Source: an uncultured Rhizobiaceae group bacterium (lineage in GTDB: Bacteria; Pseudomonadota; Alphaproteobacteria; Rhizobiales; Rhizobiaceae). Taken from it: 64,000 nucleotides of DNA. The notes below the pieces were generated by a model. The model was not told the origin of the DNA and did not search any database. It was given only the letters and a program-made list of their open reading frames with translations. Where the stretch lies: contig CANMVS010000003.1 of NCBI GenBank assembly GCA_947501445.1, positions 124,001 to 188,000 of the forward strand. The letters run 5' to 3'. The position numbers and the translations under genes were made by a program. Shown here piece by piece: positions 9,434 through 18,526 of the stretch. Every line of letters begins with the position of its first letter. The stretch's first letter is position 1.

Positions 9434-9537
9434 TCTGGCAGAGCGATTGTCCGTTACAAATGTGTAATGTTCGTTTTGTGCGATGGTATTGGAGAAATCT
9501 ATGCCTACATGCAGGAAAACCATAGTGGAGACTTGTC

Positions 9538-10146
9538 ATGAAACTGCACACGCATCCCCTTTCCCAGCATTGCCGTCGTGTCATGATGCTTTGTGCGGAA
9601 TCGGACCTGGAAATCGATACACAGCTGGTTGATCTTTTATCCGGCGAACACAAATCGGACGAATTTCTCGCAATGAGCCCGTTTGGGCAGCTGCCTGTGC
9701 TTGAGGACGGCGATTATGTGCTGGCAGAATCCCATGCCATCATGAAATATCTCATCAGTGATCAGGACGATCCGGCGCTTTATCCAAAGGATCCGAAAGC
9801 CCGCGCCAATATTGATATGTGGATGGATTGGACGCACAGCAAGTTAAACCCGCCCATTCAGACAATCACCATTCATACGCTCGTTCTGGGCGACAATGGC
9901 GACAAGGAACTGGTAGCAAAATCGCAAGATGAAGCGGTGGGCGTTCTGGACATTCTTGAAAAAGGCATACAACGCCGGGAGGGTATTGGTGGCCAGTTGA
10001 GCATGGCTGATCTGTGCATTGCGTCAACGCTGGCGCAATATGAAATGAGTGGCGGCAGCCTGTCAGCATACCCGCACACATCCGCCTGGTTTGATGGCAT
10101 CAAAGGGCGTGCAAGCTTCCAGAATACGGCGCCAACGTCTGCCTGA
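9538..10146 (+). CDS. Glutathione S-transferase family protein
   Basis: 202 residues. The N-terminal thioredoxin-like domain has FGQLPVLEDGDYVLAESHAIMKYL, the cis-Pro and Glu-Ser glutathione-binding signature. The helical C-terminal domain ends with SMADLCIASTLAQYE, the conserved N-capping box. Ser9 in HPLSQHCRR is the likely activating residue. Such enzymes conjugate or reduce electrophiles in the cytosol; the substrate is unknown. A dispersed repeat lies on each side, and the next gene is a separate unit. Confidence 0.88.
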   Translation: MKLHTHPLSQHCRRVMMLCAESDLEIDTQLVDLLSGEHKSDEFLAMSPFGQLPVLEDGDYVLAESHAIMKYLISDQDDPALYPKDPKARANIDMWMDWTHSKLNPPIQTITIHTLVLGDNGDKELVAKSQDEAVGVLDILEKGIQRREGIGGQLSMADLCIASTLAQYEMSGGSLSAYPHTSAWFDGIKGRASFQNTAPTSA

Positions 10147-10203
10147 CGACATTGCAGAACGGGTTTCAGGCCAGCGCACTTGCCGCCTGAAAAGCGGAAT
10201 TCG

Positions 10204-10272
10204 CTTGAATGCAAAAACAAAATCAAAGGCCGACACCGTTGTCCCGTTTCTGGCAAAACGTGAAACGGCCTA
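10204..10272 (+). repeat. Dispersed intergenic repeat, copy 3 (second half conserved)
   Basis: From TTGAATGCAAAAACAAAATC to GTGAAACGGCCTA the sequence matches the family consensus. The preceding AGGTTTTG hairpin has been replaced by unrelated sequence with its own small inverted repeat (GCGGAATTCGC). Confidence 0.75.
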
Positions 10273-10352
10273 GGCAAGCGCACAGGTGTCCTGTATTGGA
10301 AAAATCGTAAGGGGATCGCAGAAAGACCCCACGCCGATTCAGGAGGGGTACC

Positions 10353-11183
10353 ATGCCAGCTATTCGCGTTGCGGACTACGAACTTTCCTATAGTTTCAAT
10401 GGTGCTCAAAGCCGTACCGATGGTTTGACTCTTGTGCTGGTGCATGGTGCCGGAGGGCAGGAACTTGACTGGCCAATCGCATGGCGAAGCCTTGATGATA
10501 TAACCCGCAAGATGGGGCTGACCCCCAAATCCCACAGCGGTGATCTGGATAATTATCCCATTTATGCCGTTGATCTGCCCGGTCATGGACAATCGGGTGG
10601 CAACAGCCAGCGCTCTGTAGATGCCTATGCGGATTCCATCGCCGGTTTTCTCGAAGCATTGGATTTGACAAATGTTCTTCTGGTTGGGCACTCAATGGGA
10701 GCGGGTATCGCGCTGACGCTGAGTATTCGAAAAAATGAACGGCTGGCCGGTATTGCACTCATCGGCGGCTCCAGCCGACTGGCTGTATCGGACGCAATAT
10801 TGACCGGTCTGCAGAGTGCATTTGAGGCAACGGTCGACAATATTGTCAAATATTCCTGGAACAGGGACACCGGAGATTTTTTCAAACAAAAGGCCCGCCA
10901 GCAAATGCTGGAAGCTGGCAGTGATGTGGTTCATGATGATTTTTATGCCTGTAGCCAGTTTGATCTGTCGGCTGAATTGAGCGCGGTAACAATGCCCACT
11001 TTGGTCATTGCCTCGGACAATGATCGCATGGTGCCGCTGGAGACCAGCCGCACCATGGCGCAGGCAATTGCCAATTCGAAATTCATCACGCTACAGGATT
11101 GCGGTCATTTTCAGCATGTTGAGCAAACGGCCGCCGTTGCGGCGGCCATGTCAGATTTTCTCAAAAATGAGCTTGTGCGCTGA
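10353..11183 (+). CDS. Alpha/beta hydrolase
   Basis: 276 residues of the canonical alpha/beta-hydrolase fold: oxyanion segment LVHGAGG, nucleophile elbow GHSMGAG (Ser at about residue 113), acid in ASDNDRMVPL and His in DCGHFQHVEQ. AGGAGGGG precedes the ATG. It has no signal peptide and acts in the cytosol, on an ester, lactone or carbon-carbon bond that cannot be named. It converges on the amidohydrolase gene with a gap of only seven bases. Confidence 0.88.
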   Translation: MPAIRVADYELSYSFNGAQSRTDGLTLVLVHGAGGQELDWPIAWRSLDDITRKMGLTPKSHSGDLDNYPIYAVDLPGHGQSGGNSQRSVDAYADSIAGFLEALDLTNVLLVGHSMGAGIALTLSIRKNERLAGIALIGGSSRLAVSDAILTGLQSAFEATVDNIVKYSWNRDTGDFFKQKARQQMLEAGSDVVHDDFYACSQFDLSAELSAVTMPTLVIASDNDRMVPLETSRTMAQAIANSKFITLQDCGHFQHVEQTAAVAAAMSDFLKNELVR

Positions 11184-11190
11184 CATTTGT

Positions 11191-12816
11191 TCATTTGGAA
11201 TAAACCAGCTTGCCCCGCCGGATTGTTTGTTCAACCTGAATTTGCGCCATTGTATCAGGGTTTTCCAGGGGGTTATCTGACAGGATGGCAAATTCTGCCA
11301 GTTTGCCAACCTCGATGGAGCCGCGTTCTTTTTCCAAAAACACCTGCCATGCGGCATCCGCCGTATGGGCACGCAGTGCCTGACGGGCTGAAACCCTTTG
11401 TTCCTGTCCGAGTACCCGACCCGAGGCCGTTGTGCGATTGACCGAACAGGCCATCAGATGCAATGGCCGTGTCGGGGTTACCGAGGCGTCGTTGTGGATT
11501 GTGTAGCGGATACCGCGCCGTTGCGCTGATGCAGCCGGCGAAATGCGGCAGGCCCGCTCAGGTCCCAGAAAAGTATCATAATGCCGATCACCCCAATAGT
11601 AGATGTGGGCAGCAAAAAAACTCACCGTGACGCCAAGCCGGGCCATACGGTCCAACTGATCCTCACGCAGGGCCTGTCCGTGAATGACCGTATGGCGATG
11701 ATCTGTTCTCGGGTTGTTTTCCAGCGCCTTTTCCACCGCGTCGAGAAACATGTCTGCACCGGCATCACCATTGGCATGGGTGTGAATCTGCAGGCCAAGA
11801 TCATGCAGCAGCTGGACCTTGGCATTGAGCACATCAGGTTCCACATAGCTCATGCCGATATGGTCCGGATTGCCATTTGCCGGTCGGTAGTATGGTTCAC
11901 TCAACAGGGCTGTCTGCATCTGAAAAGCGCCATCGGTAAACAGTTTTCGCGGACCAAGCAGAATGTGGTCATTGACCGTCCATTCTATATCGGACTTGCC
12001 ATTGGAAAAATCCGGCTCCAGCTCACCGACAGGCAGAACAAGTACATCCATGCCCGGATCATTGTCACGGGCCGATCCGGCAAACAGATTAAGCAGGTGA
12101 TGTGATGCCCAGGCGTTTTGTGCCAGCGTTACACCCTGACTGAGATATTCCTGTCGCGCAGTGTCAAAACCGGCCTGATAGCGTTCTTCATTGATCAGAA
12201 AATGCGTATCACCCAATGCGCCCATGGCCGCGATACCTTCGATGATGCCGTTAAGAAGGCCTGTTTCCGGATCACGGAAAAACAGCCCGCCGATGGGATC
12301 ATCAATGGTCTCGGTGATATTCTGGCTTGCAAGAGCCAGTGAGTTTGCCGAGCCGGAATGGCCGGATGCGTGGAGAACCCAAATCGGATGTCGGGTTGAA
12401 ATTGCGTCAAGTTCAGCGCGGGTCGGAAAGCGCCTTTCCTCCAGTGCCGTGTGGTCAAACATCACACCCATCACCCATTCTCCATCAGGTGACCGCGCTG
12501 CCTTGTCGCGCAGACGCTCAAATACATGTTCAAGATGTAGACAATTGCCAAGCGGCGGGCTGGACAGGTTAACCCGGAAAAGCGCAACAAATCCGGGATC
12601 GGGAAAGTGGCCATGCGGGTCAATGAAAGCCGGGATCATCGTTTTGCCGTCAAGGTCATGCACACGCGCAGAGTTTGGCATGGCCAGCGTAACCTCGGCC
12701 AATGAGCCGACAGCGAAAATTCTCTCACCAACGACACCGACCGCCTCGGCAATTGTGTCATTGCTGTCAACGGTCAGGATGGGACCATTGAAATGGATTG
12801 TGGCATTTTCGCTCAT
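11191..12816 (-). CDS. Amidohydrolase, YtcJ-like metal-dependent family
   Basis: 541 residues, typical for YtcJ/NfdA-like amidohydrolases (N-substituted formamide deformylase relatives). The metal site begins with DPHGHFPD, with HTHANGDAGAD, HRHTVIHGQ and a late NDASVTPTRPL giving further ligands. The C-terminus carries the composite-domain signature GSIEVGKLAEFAILSDNPL. It is the last gene of the peptide-type ABC operon, coupled by a TAATG overlap to the second ATPase gene, so it probably hydrolyses the imported amide or N-acyl compound in the cytosol. Confidence 0.85.
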   Translation of the reverse strand: MSENATIHFNGPILTVDSNDTIAEAVGVVGERIFAVGSLAEVTLAMPNSARVHDLDGKTMIPAFIDPHGHFPDPGFVALFRVNLSSPPLGNCLHLEHVFERLRDKAARSPDGEWVMGVMFDHTALEERRFPTRAELDAISTRHPIWVLHASGHSGSANSLALASQNITETIDDPIGGLFFRDPETGLLNGIIEGIAAMGALGDTHFLINEERYQAGFDTARQEYLSQGVTLAQNAWASHHLLNLFAGSARDNDPGMDVLVLPVGELEPDFSNGKSDIEWTVNDHILLGPRKLFTDGAFQMQTALLSEPYYRPANGNPDHIGMSYVEPDVLNAKVQLLHDLGLQIHTHANGDAGADMFLDAVEKALENNPRTDHRHTVIHGQALREDQLDRMARLGVTVSFFAAHIYYWGDRHYDTFLGPERACRISPAASAQRRGIRYTIHNDASVTPTRPLHLMACSVNRTTASGRVLGQEQRVSARQALRAHTADAAWQVFLEKERGSIEVGKLAEFAILSDNPLENPDTMAQIQVEQTIRRGKLVYSK

Positions 12817-13829
12817 TAATTTGCGTGCTCAGTCGGTTGGCGCTGTTCATTCCAGATTTCCGGAAAATGACAGCGATGATTGTGTGCGGTTGATGTGGCG
12901 GTCCATACCGGTGTGTCCGCCTCGCAATCTGCCTGTGCAAACGGGCAGCGTGTATGGAATTCACAGCCGGTCGGCCGGTTCAAAATACTCGGCGGTTCGC
13001 CCTGCAGTTCGATCCGCTGCAGTTCGGCGTCCGGGTTTGGTTCAGGGTTTGCAGCAAGAAGTGCCAGCGTATAGGGGTGCAATGGGCTGGAAAATATGTC
13101 TTCCGTCGGACCTTCCTCAACCAGCTTGCCAAGATACATGATGCCGACGCGGTCAGTGATGTGACGAACGACGTTCAGATTATGGGTAATGATCATGATT
13201 GCCAGTCCCAGTTCATCCTGCAATCGCGCCAGAAGATTGAGCATTTCACCCTGAATGGAAACATCAAGCCCAGCTGTTGGTTCATCGGCAATCAGCAGTT
13301 TGGGGTCGAGCGCCAGAGCGCGGGCAACACCAACACGCCGCGCCTGCCCACCGGATAGCTGATGTGGATGGCGCCCGGCAAATTCCTGTGGCAATCCGAC
13401 CATGGACAGCAGTCGGGCGGCTTCCGCTTCCATATCCCGGTCTTTCATTCCCTGTATGCGGAATGGCTCGGTGATCAGTGACTTGATTGTCAGACGCGGG
13501 CTGAGACTGCCGACGGGGTCCTGAAACATCATGACGATATCACGCCGCAAAGGACGAAACCGGCTTTCGGGCAGACCCCGCAGTTCGGTGCCCTTGTAGC
13601 GGATTGAACCGGCGCTGGCGTGGTGAAGACCGGCAACGGCGCGGGCAAGCGTGGTTTTACCAGAGCCACTTTCACCAACAATTCCATAGGTCTCACCAGC
13701 CTCGATCTTGAGGCTGACCCCGCTGACTGCTTCAATGACCGCGGGAGGCATAAGGCCGATTTCCGTCAGCAGATTGCTGCGCACAGCAAACCGCACAGCC
13801 ACATCGTCAATTTCCAGAAGAGCGGTCAT
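12816..13829 (-). CDS. Peptide-type ABC transporter ATP-binding protein (DppF/OppF-like)
   Basis: 337 residues with Walker A GESGSGKTT, signature LSGGQARRVGVARAL, Walker B LLIADEPTAGLD and the C-terminal oligopeptide-transporter extension (GCEFHTRCPFAQADCEADTP) that in relatives can bind an Fe-S cluster through its cysteines. It pairs with the ATPase at 13826, overlapping by four bases (ATGA). It energises the permeases encoded at 14809 and 15695. Confidence 0.92.
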   Translation of the reverse strand: MTALLEIDDVAVRFAVRSNLLTEIGLMPPAVIEAVSGVSLKIEAGETYGIVGESGSGKTTLARAVAGLHHASAGSIRYKGTELRGLPESRFRPLRRDIVMMFQDPVGSLSPRLTIKSLITEPFRIQGMKDRDMEAEAARLLSMVGLPQEFAGRHPHQLSGGQARRVGVARALALDPKLLIADEPTAGLDVSIQGEMLNLLARLQDELGLAIMIITHNLNVVRHITDRVGIMYLGKLVEEGPTEDIFSSPLHPYTLALLAANPEPNPDAELQRIELQGEPPSILNRPTGCEFHTRCPFAQADCEADTPVWTATSTAHNHRCHFPEIWNEQRQPTEHAN

Positions 13830-14812
13830 TGGGCCTGTACCTCCGGCTGCAGGAGGTGGCAGGCAGCCACATGTCCTGTTTTGCTGGTATGAAACTCAGG
13901 ATGTGCCACAGCGCACTGCGGTATTGTCTGGGCGCAGCGTGATTGAAAAATACAACCCGGCGAAAGGTTCACCAGATCAGGAATTTCACCCGGGATCGTC
14001 GGCAGATTGCGTGTCTTTTCCTTGATGTTTCCCGGATCGCATTGCAGCAGGGCGCGTGTATAGGGATGGGCAGGCGTGTGAAATACATCGCGCACCGAAC
14101 CCTGTTCGATCGCTTCGCCCGCATACATGACGATGACACTGTCACACAATTCGGCAATGACACCCAGATGGTGGGAAATGAAGAGGATCGAGCAACCGAT
14201 CTCGGCCTGCAATTCCCGCAGCCGCTTGATAATCTGCACTTCCAATGTGGCATCAAGGGCGGTGGTCGGTTCGTCTGCTATCAGCAGGGACGGCTGTGCC
14301 ATCAAAGCCATCGCAATGGCAATGCGCTGGCGCATGCCACCGGAAAACTCATGCGGAAACTGGTCCAGCCGCTGGTTCGCATCGGGAATGCCGACAAGTG
14401 TCAGCATTTCGGCGGCCCGTTGACGTTTGTCGGCCTTGGATAGCGGATCGCGATATTGAATATCGATCATTTGCCGACCGATGGTCAGAACCGGATTATG
14501 GGTCTGCATGGGGTCCTGAAACACCATGGACATTTCAGTGCCGCGCAGGCCACGCAATTGTTTTTCGCTTTTGTCCAGCAGGGATTCTCCCTTGAACAGG
14601 ATGTCTCCGGAGGTGATTTTCGCATTGTTCGCCAGCAACTGGATTATGGTGGAGATAAGGGTGGATTTTCCGCAACCGCTTTCCCCAACGATACCGACAA
14701 TGGATTTTTCAGGGATTGTCAGATTGACCCCGCGCAGCGCCTGCAAATTTCCGCGTTCGGTGGTGTATCTCACGCTCAGGTTTTGTATGTCCAGAACAGG
14801 TGCGGCCATCAT
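13826..14812 (-). CDS. Peptide-type ABC transporter ATP-binding protein (DppD/OppD-like)
   Basis: 328 residues: Walker A GESGCGKST, signature FSGGMRQRIAIAMAL, Walker B LLIADEPTTALD, switch His in FISHHLGV, and the C-terminal extension CIFQSRCAQTIPQCAVAHPEF. It overlaps both neighbours by four bases, so the four transporter genes after the binding protein are one coupled unit. Confidence 0.92.
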   Translation of the reverse strand: MMAAPVLDIQNLSVRYTTERGNLQALRGVNLTIPEKSIVGIVGESGCGKSTLISTIIQLLANNAKITSGDILFKGESLLDKSEKQLRGLRGTEMSMVFQDPMQTHNPVLTIGRQMIDIQYRDPLSKADKRQRAAEMLTLVGIPDANQRLDQFPHEFSGGMRQRIAIAMALMAQPSLLIADEPTTALDATLEVQIIKRLRELQAEIGCSILFISHHLGVIAELCDSVIVMYAGEAIEQGSVRDVFHTPAHPYTRALLQCDPGNIKEKTRNLPTIPGEIPDLVNLSPGCIFQSRCAQTIPQCAVAHPEFHTSKTGHVAACHLLQPEVQAQ

Positions 14813-15684
14813 TTTTTACCTCCACGCCCACGCAATTTCGGATCGACGACATCGCGCAAAGCTTCACCCAGAAACGTAAAGCCCAGGGTAGTGATGATGA
14901 GTGGCAGACCGCCTGCGATGATTGGCCAGGGCGTATTGCGGATCAGCGAATAGCCATCATTGAGCAATGAACCCCACGATGGCGTCGGTGGTTTGACACC
15001 CATGCCGAGAAAACTCAGACCCGCCTCAAGACCAACAATGGTGGGTATATCCATCGCTGCAATCACGGCCATTGGCCCGAGCACATTGGGCAATATGTGA
15101 ACGCCCAGAATTCTGCTGTTGGTGGCACCAAGTGCTTTTTCGGCGGTGATGAATTCTGCCGATTTCAACGATAGTGTGAGCGTGCGAACGACCCGGCCAT
15201 AGGTGGGAATTGAGGTCGCCATGATAACCAGGATGACGGTGTTCAAACTGGGGCCGACAAGGGCAACAACAGCCAGGGCAAACATGACAGTTGGAAAGGA
15301 GCGGATGGTGTCGAAAAACAGCAAGATGAGATTGTCCAGCCAACGCGGACCGTAGCCGGCGATCATGCCGAGCAACAGACCAAGGCTCATGGCGCCGGCG
15401 ATGGTGGGCAGCGCAACCTGCAAGGCAACACGGCCACCCATCAACATGCGCGAGAACGTATCGCGGCCCAACTGATCGGTGCCCAGCAGATGTGTAAGGC
15501 TTGGCCCTTGAAGTCTGTCCGGAATATTCAGCGCAACCGGATCATAGGGCACGATCTGATCGGCAAACAAAGCACTCAGCAGGATGATTGATACGATTGC
15601 CAGGCCGACAAGCCCCAGTGGGTCGCGGACAAGATGATGGAATATCTGGGCTGTTTCGCCGCGTGTTTTCAATGTCTGTTCCAT
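14809..15684 (-). CDS. Peptide-type ABC transporter permease (DppC/OppC-like)
   Basis: 291 residues from ATG 15684, chosen because GAGGGTG lies just upstream and ten bases separate it from the preceding stop. A longer frame from 15765 would overlap the upstream permease by 70 bp. The protein has a cytosolic N-terminus, the OppC_N segment, periplasmic SLTHLLGTDQLGRDTFSRML, and the EAA loop (EFITAEKALGATNSRILGVHILPNVL) that contacts the ATPases. Confidence 0.9.
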   Translation of the reverse strand: MEQTLKTRGETAQIFHHLVRDPLGLVGLAIVSIILLSALFADQIVPYDPVALNIPDRLQGPSLTHLLGTDQLGRDTFSRMLMGGRVALQVALPTIAGAMSLGLLLGMIAGYGPRWLDNLILLFFDTIRSFPTVMFALAVVALVGPSLNTVILVIMATSIPTYGRVVRTLTLSLKSAEFITAEKALGATNSRILGVHILPNVLGPMAVIAAMDIPTIVGLEAGLSFLGMGVKPPTPSWGSLLNDGYSLIRNTPWPIIAGGLPLIITTLGFTFLGEALRDVVDPKLRGRGGKK

Positions 15685-15694
15685 GATCGCACCC

Positions 15695-16639
15695 TCACGT
15701 CGAATTTCGGATGCGCGGATCGGCGAGCGCATTGATGAGATCGGATATCGTGGTGGACGCGACAAAGATCAGAGTACTGAACAGTACTGAACCCATGACC
15801 ACCGGGTAGTTGCGGGTGGTGATGGAATCGATCACCAGTTTACCCAGTCCCGGTCGCGAGAATACGATTTCGGTAAACACGGCTGCTGAAAGCAAAAACC
15901 CCATGCCGACGCCGATCACCGTGATGGTCGGCAAAATGGCCAGCCGCAGAGCATAGCGAAAAGTGATCCAGTTCTCCGGCAGGCCAAAGGCACGCGCCGT
16001 GCGAATATGGTTTTCACCCAGAATTTCCAGCATGGAGGCGCGCACCAGACGGGCAATGTAGCCCACCCACGACAGGCCGATGGCAAAGGCCGGCAGGACC
16101 AGATGCCAGATCTGATCCGGCAAATCACCGGATTTTCCGGCGCCAATGGCGGGAAACCACTTGAGCTGAACCGCAAAGAACAGCAGTGAATACAAGGAAA
16201 CAACAAAGGCTGGCACAGCAATTACGCTGACGGATAAAATGCCCGTCAGCCGGTCAATGAATGAATCGCGCCGAACGGCAGAAACACAACCAAGAGCAAT
16301 GCCGAGTGGAGCAGACCAGCCTATTGCCGTCCCGATCAATGCCAGCGTATAGGGCAATTGGCCAAACACGATTTGGGAAACCGGTCGGTTGGTAAAAACA
16401 TCGACCCCAAGGTCACCACGCAACATGTTGACAAAAAACAGCCCGATCTGCACCGGCAGCGGTTGATTAAGCCCCATCTTTTCTTCAAGCGCTGCGCGCA
16501 GTTCCGGTGAGGCCTTCGGTCCCAGCATGGTGCTGACCGGGTCACCCGGAATCATGTGAATGATCAGAAAAAGCAGTGTGATGGCTAATATGGTAATGAC
16601 CACGGATAAGCCCAACCGCTTGATTGTATAGGCGAGCAT
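15695..16639 (-). CDS. Peptide-type ABC transporter permease (DppB/OppB-like)
   Basis: 314 residues with six predicted membrane helices. The N-terminal helix LSVVITILAITLLFLIIHM leads to the family motif IPGDPVSTMLGPKASPE. The EAA loop is ENHIRTARAFGLPENWITFRYALRLAILP. It heterodimerises with the 14809 product. Confidence 0.92.
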   Translation of the reverse strand: MLAYTIKRLGLSVVITILAITLLFLIIHMIPGDPVSTMLGPKASPELRAALEEKMGLNQPLPVQIGLFFVNMLRGDLGVDVFTNRPVSQIVFGQLPYTLALIGTAIGWSAPLGIALGCVSAVRRDSFIDRLTGILSVSVIAVPAFVVSLYSLLFFAVQLKWFPAIGAGKSGDLPDQIWHLVLPAFAIGLSWVGYIARLVRASMLEILGENHIRTARAFGLPENWITFRYALRLAILPTITVIGVGMGFLLSAAVFTEIVFSRPGLGKLVIDSITTRNYPVVMGSVLFSTLIFVASTTISDLINALADPRIRNST

Positions 16640-16699
16640 TGTTCAGCCTCCGGTTTTTTTTAATGTGCCAATGGTGCCCAGCTTCGATTGAAGCACCGG

Positions 16700-16720
16700 G
16701 TGGCGTTTTCAACACGCCAC
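16700..16720 (-). promoter_or_regulatory. Intercistronic stem-loop after the peptide-binding-protein gene
   Basis: GTGGCGT and ACGCCAC form a 7-bp stem with a seven-base loop in the 97-bp gap between the binding-protein stop and the first permease. No U-run. It fits the pattern seen after the other three binding-protein genes. Confidence 0.5.
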
Positions 16721-16736
16721 GCCGGTTATCTGCGGA

Positions 16737-18299
16737 TCAGGCTTTGCCGAAATAGCGATAAAGCGGTAATCCGTCCGGACGAAGGGCTGGAACGATCGTG
16801 TTGCGGAAAATATCCGGCGTTGCTTCATGGGTAATGAACTTGTACGCGCCGCTTTCCTCCATGATATCCTGGGCCCGGCGATACATGGCCGCCCGTTTTT
16901 CCGGATCGGCTTCCGCCTGGGCATCGGCATGAATTTTGTCGAACTCTTCGCTGCAATGGCGCTCCCAGTTCCACACACCGGCCTGTTCGCAGATAAACCA
17001 TGAGGTCGCATAATAGGGATCAGGTGTCATGGAGAAGCGATTGAGGATCAGTTCCAGATCCTTGTTCTCACCCAGCTGCCAGAAGGTTGCGCCCTCGTGC
17101 AGACGGATTTCAAGTGCAATGCCAAGCGCGGCCAGATTGGCCTGAAGGATTTGCGCCGTGGTAACATTGGTCGACTTGTTGAGCACATCAATTGCCAGTG
17201 AAACATTACTTTCACCGGATTCATCCAGCAGTGCCTGTGCTTTTTCCAAATTGGCAGCAATGCCGGTCATGGATTGCTCCCGGTGCCCGACAAGGCCCGG
17301 CGCAATGATGCCCGTTGATGGTTCAGCGCCGCTGAAATAGGAAGCCTGCATGATTGACGGCACGTCAATGGCATGCTGTATCGCCTGGCGCAATTTGGGG
17401 TTTTCCAGTTTCGGGTTGTCCAGGTTCATGCCGACCCACACGTAGAATAGTGACGGGAATTCGACCACAGTGCTGTCTGCCGGTGGCGATGCTTTCAGAC
17501 GCTCCAGTGAATCCAGACTGATACGGGTAAAGTCGATTGCACCTGCCTCATAGGCAATTTCTGCCGCCTTCTCATCATCAATCGGGAATATCTCGATTGT
17601 ATCAAAAGCACCCGCTTCTCCCTTCCAATCGGGGTTCCGCACCAGAGTTGTTTTTTGTTTTGGTTCCCAGGACTTGTGAAGATAGGGGCCTGAAGTGGCA
17701 ACGGGGGTGGTGTCTATCTTACCGCCGACCGATTCAAATGCCTTTTTCGAAACGATGTTACCGGCAATATAGGGAAGGGTGATGTTCCAAAGCGGCTGGA
17801 AAGGTGTTTTAAGCACAATCGTACCCGTGCGCTCACCGGTCACTTCAACGTGTGACAATGGTCCCCAGTCGGGCTTGTTGGTCGATTCCAGCGCCGGGTC
17901 AATAATGCGCTCGAATGAGAATTTGACATCCTCTGCACCCATGGCGCCAAAGCCATTTGTAAAGCCAATCGTATCCTTCAATGTGAAGTTGATATGGGTT
18001 GGATCAGCCTGTTCGATGCTTTGCGCCGCATCCAGTTGCCAGCCCCATTCGCGGCCCGGCTGATATTGGATCAGCTTGTTGTAAATGGGCGCCTGAATTT
18101 CTTCATCAACAACGCCCTGTGAGAAGGCCGGGTCCAGCGATCGCATATCGGAATAGGCACGGGTTCTCAATGTTGTTCCATCGGCAAAGGCGTGCCGGGA
18201 AAAGCCGCCACCTGCAGCGGCTGCCAGACCCAGCGCTGACGCGCCTTTCAAAAATGACCGACGCGGCAATTTTGTCCATTGGATGTTTGGTTTGTTCAT
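16737..18299 (-). CDS. Peptide/nickel-type ABC transporter substrate-binding protein (SBP_bac_5)
   Basis: 520 residues, usual for the DppA/OppA family. The N-terminus has a twin-arginine signal (LPRRSFLKGASALGLAAAAGGG) rather than a Sec signal, suggesting export in folded form. The family signature TGAEDVKFSFERI-like segment (MGAEDVKFSFERIIDPA) and the LRQAIQHAIDV motif are present. ATG 18299 has GGAGGAGG upstream; an upstream in-frame start adds 48 residues without homology. It is the first gene of the operon that ends with the amidohydrolase. The ligand may be an amide or N-acyl compound rather than a plain peptide. Confidence 0.9.
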   Translation of the reverse strand: MNKPNIQWTKLPRRSFLKGASALGLAAAAGGGFSRHAFADGTTLRTRAYSDMRSLDPAFSQGVVDEEIQAPIYNKLIQYQPGREWGWQLDAAQSIEQADPTHINFTLKDTIGFTNGFGAMGAEDVKFSFERIIDPALESTNKPDWGPLSHVEVTGERTGTIVLKTPFQPLWNITLPYIAGNIVSKKAFESVGGKIDTTPVATSGPYLHKSWEPKQKTTLVRNPDWKGEAGAFDTIEIFPIDDEKAAEIAYEAGAIDFTRISLDSLERLKASPPADSTVVEFPSLFYVWVGMNLDNPKLENPKLRQAIQHAIDVPSIMQASYFSGAEPSTGIIAPGLVGHREQSMTGIAANLEKAQALLDESGESNVSLAIDVLNKSTNVTTAQILQANLAALGIALEIRLHEGATFWQLGENKDLELILNRFSMTPDPYYATSWFICEQAGVWNWERHCSEEFDKIHADAQAEADPEKRAAMYRRAQDIMEESGAYKFITHEATPDIFRNTIVPALRPDGLPLYRYFGKA

Positions 18300-18439
18300 T
18301 TCTTCCTCCTCCACTTTTCTGCTGAAGACGCCGCCATGCTGCAAAATGGTTGTTGAAAAGATGCTGCTGCGGGCTTCCCTGGCAATAATCTGGCAGGCCA
18401 AAGACCCATGTTCAATTGTGCGAACAAACGCGACTTTGC

Positions 18440-18495
18440 GCATTTATTTGCGAAATTCGCTTAAACTCGCTAATAATTTGCAGAGCCAGATGCTT
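18440..18495. promoter_or_regulatory. Probable divergent promoter/operator region
   Basis: The 227-bp spacer between the XRE regulator and the binding-protein gene holds a palindrome GCGAAATTCGC (18450-18460) within an AT-rich stretch with further partial copies (TTTGCG, ACTCGC, GGCGAAAAATT). This is a plausible site for the adjacent regulator. Promoter boxes are not clear. Confidence 0.35.
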
Positions 18496-18526
18496 TGGCG
18501 AAAAATTAATTTGCGGGTGGGTTTAA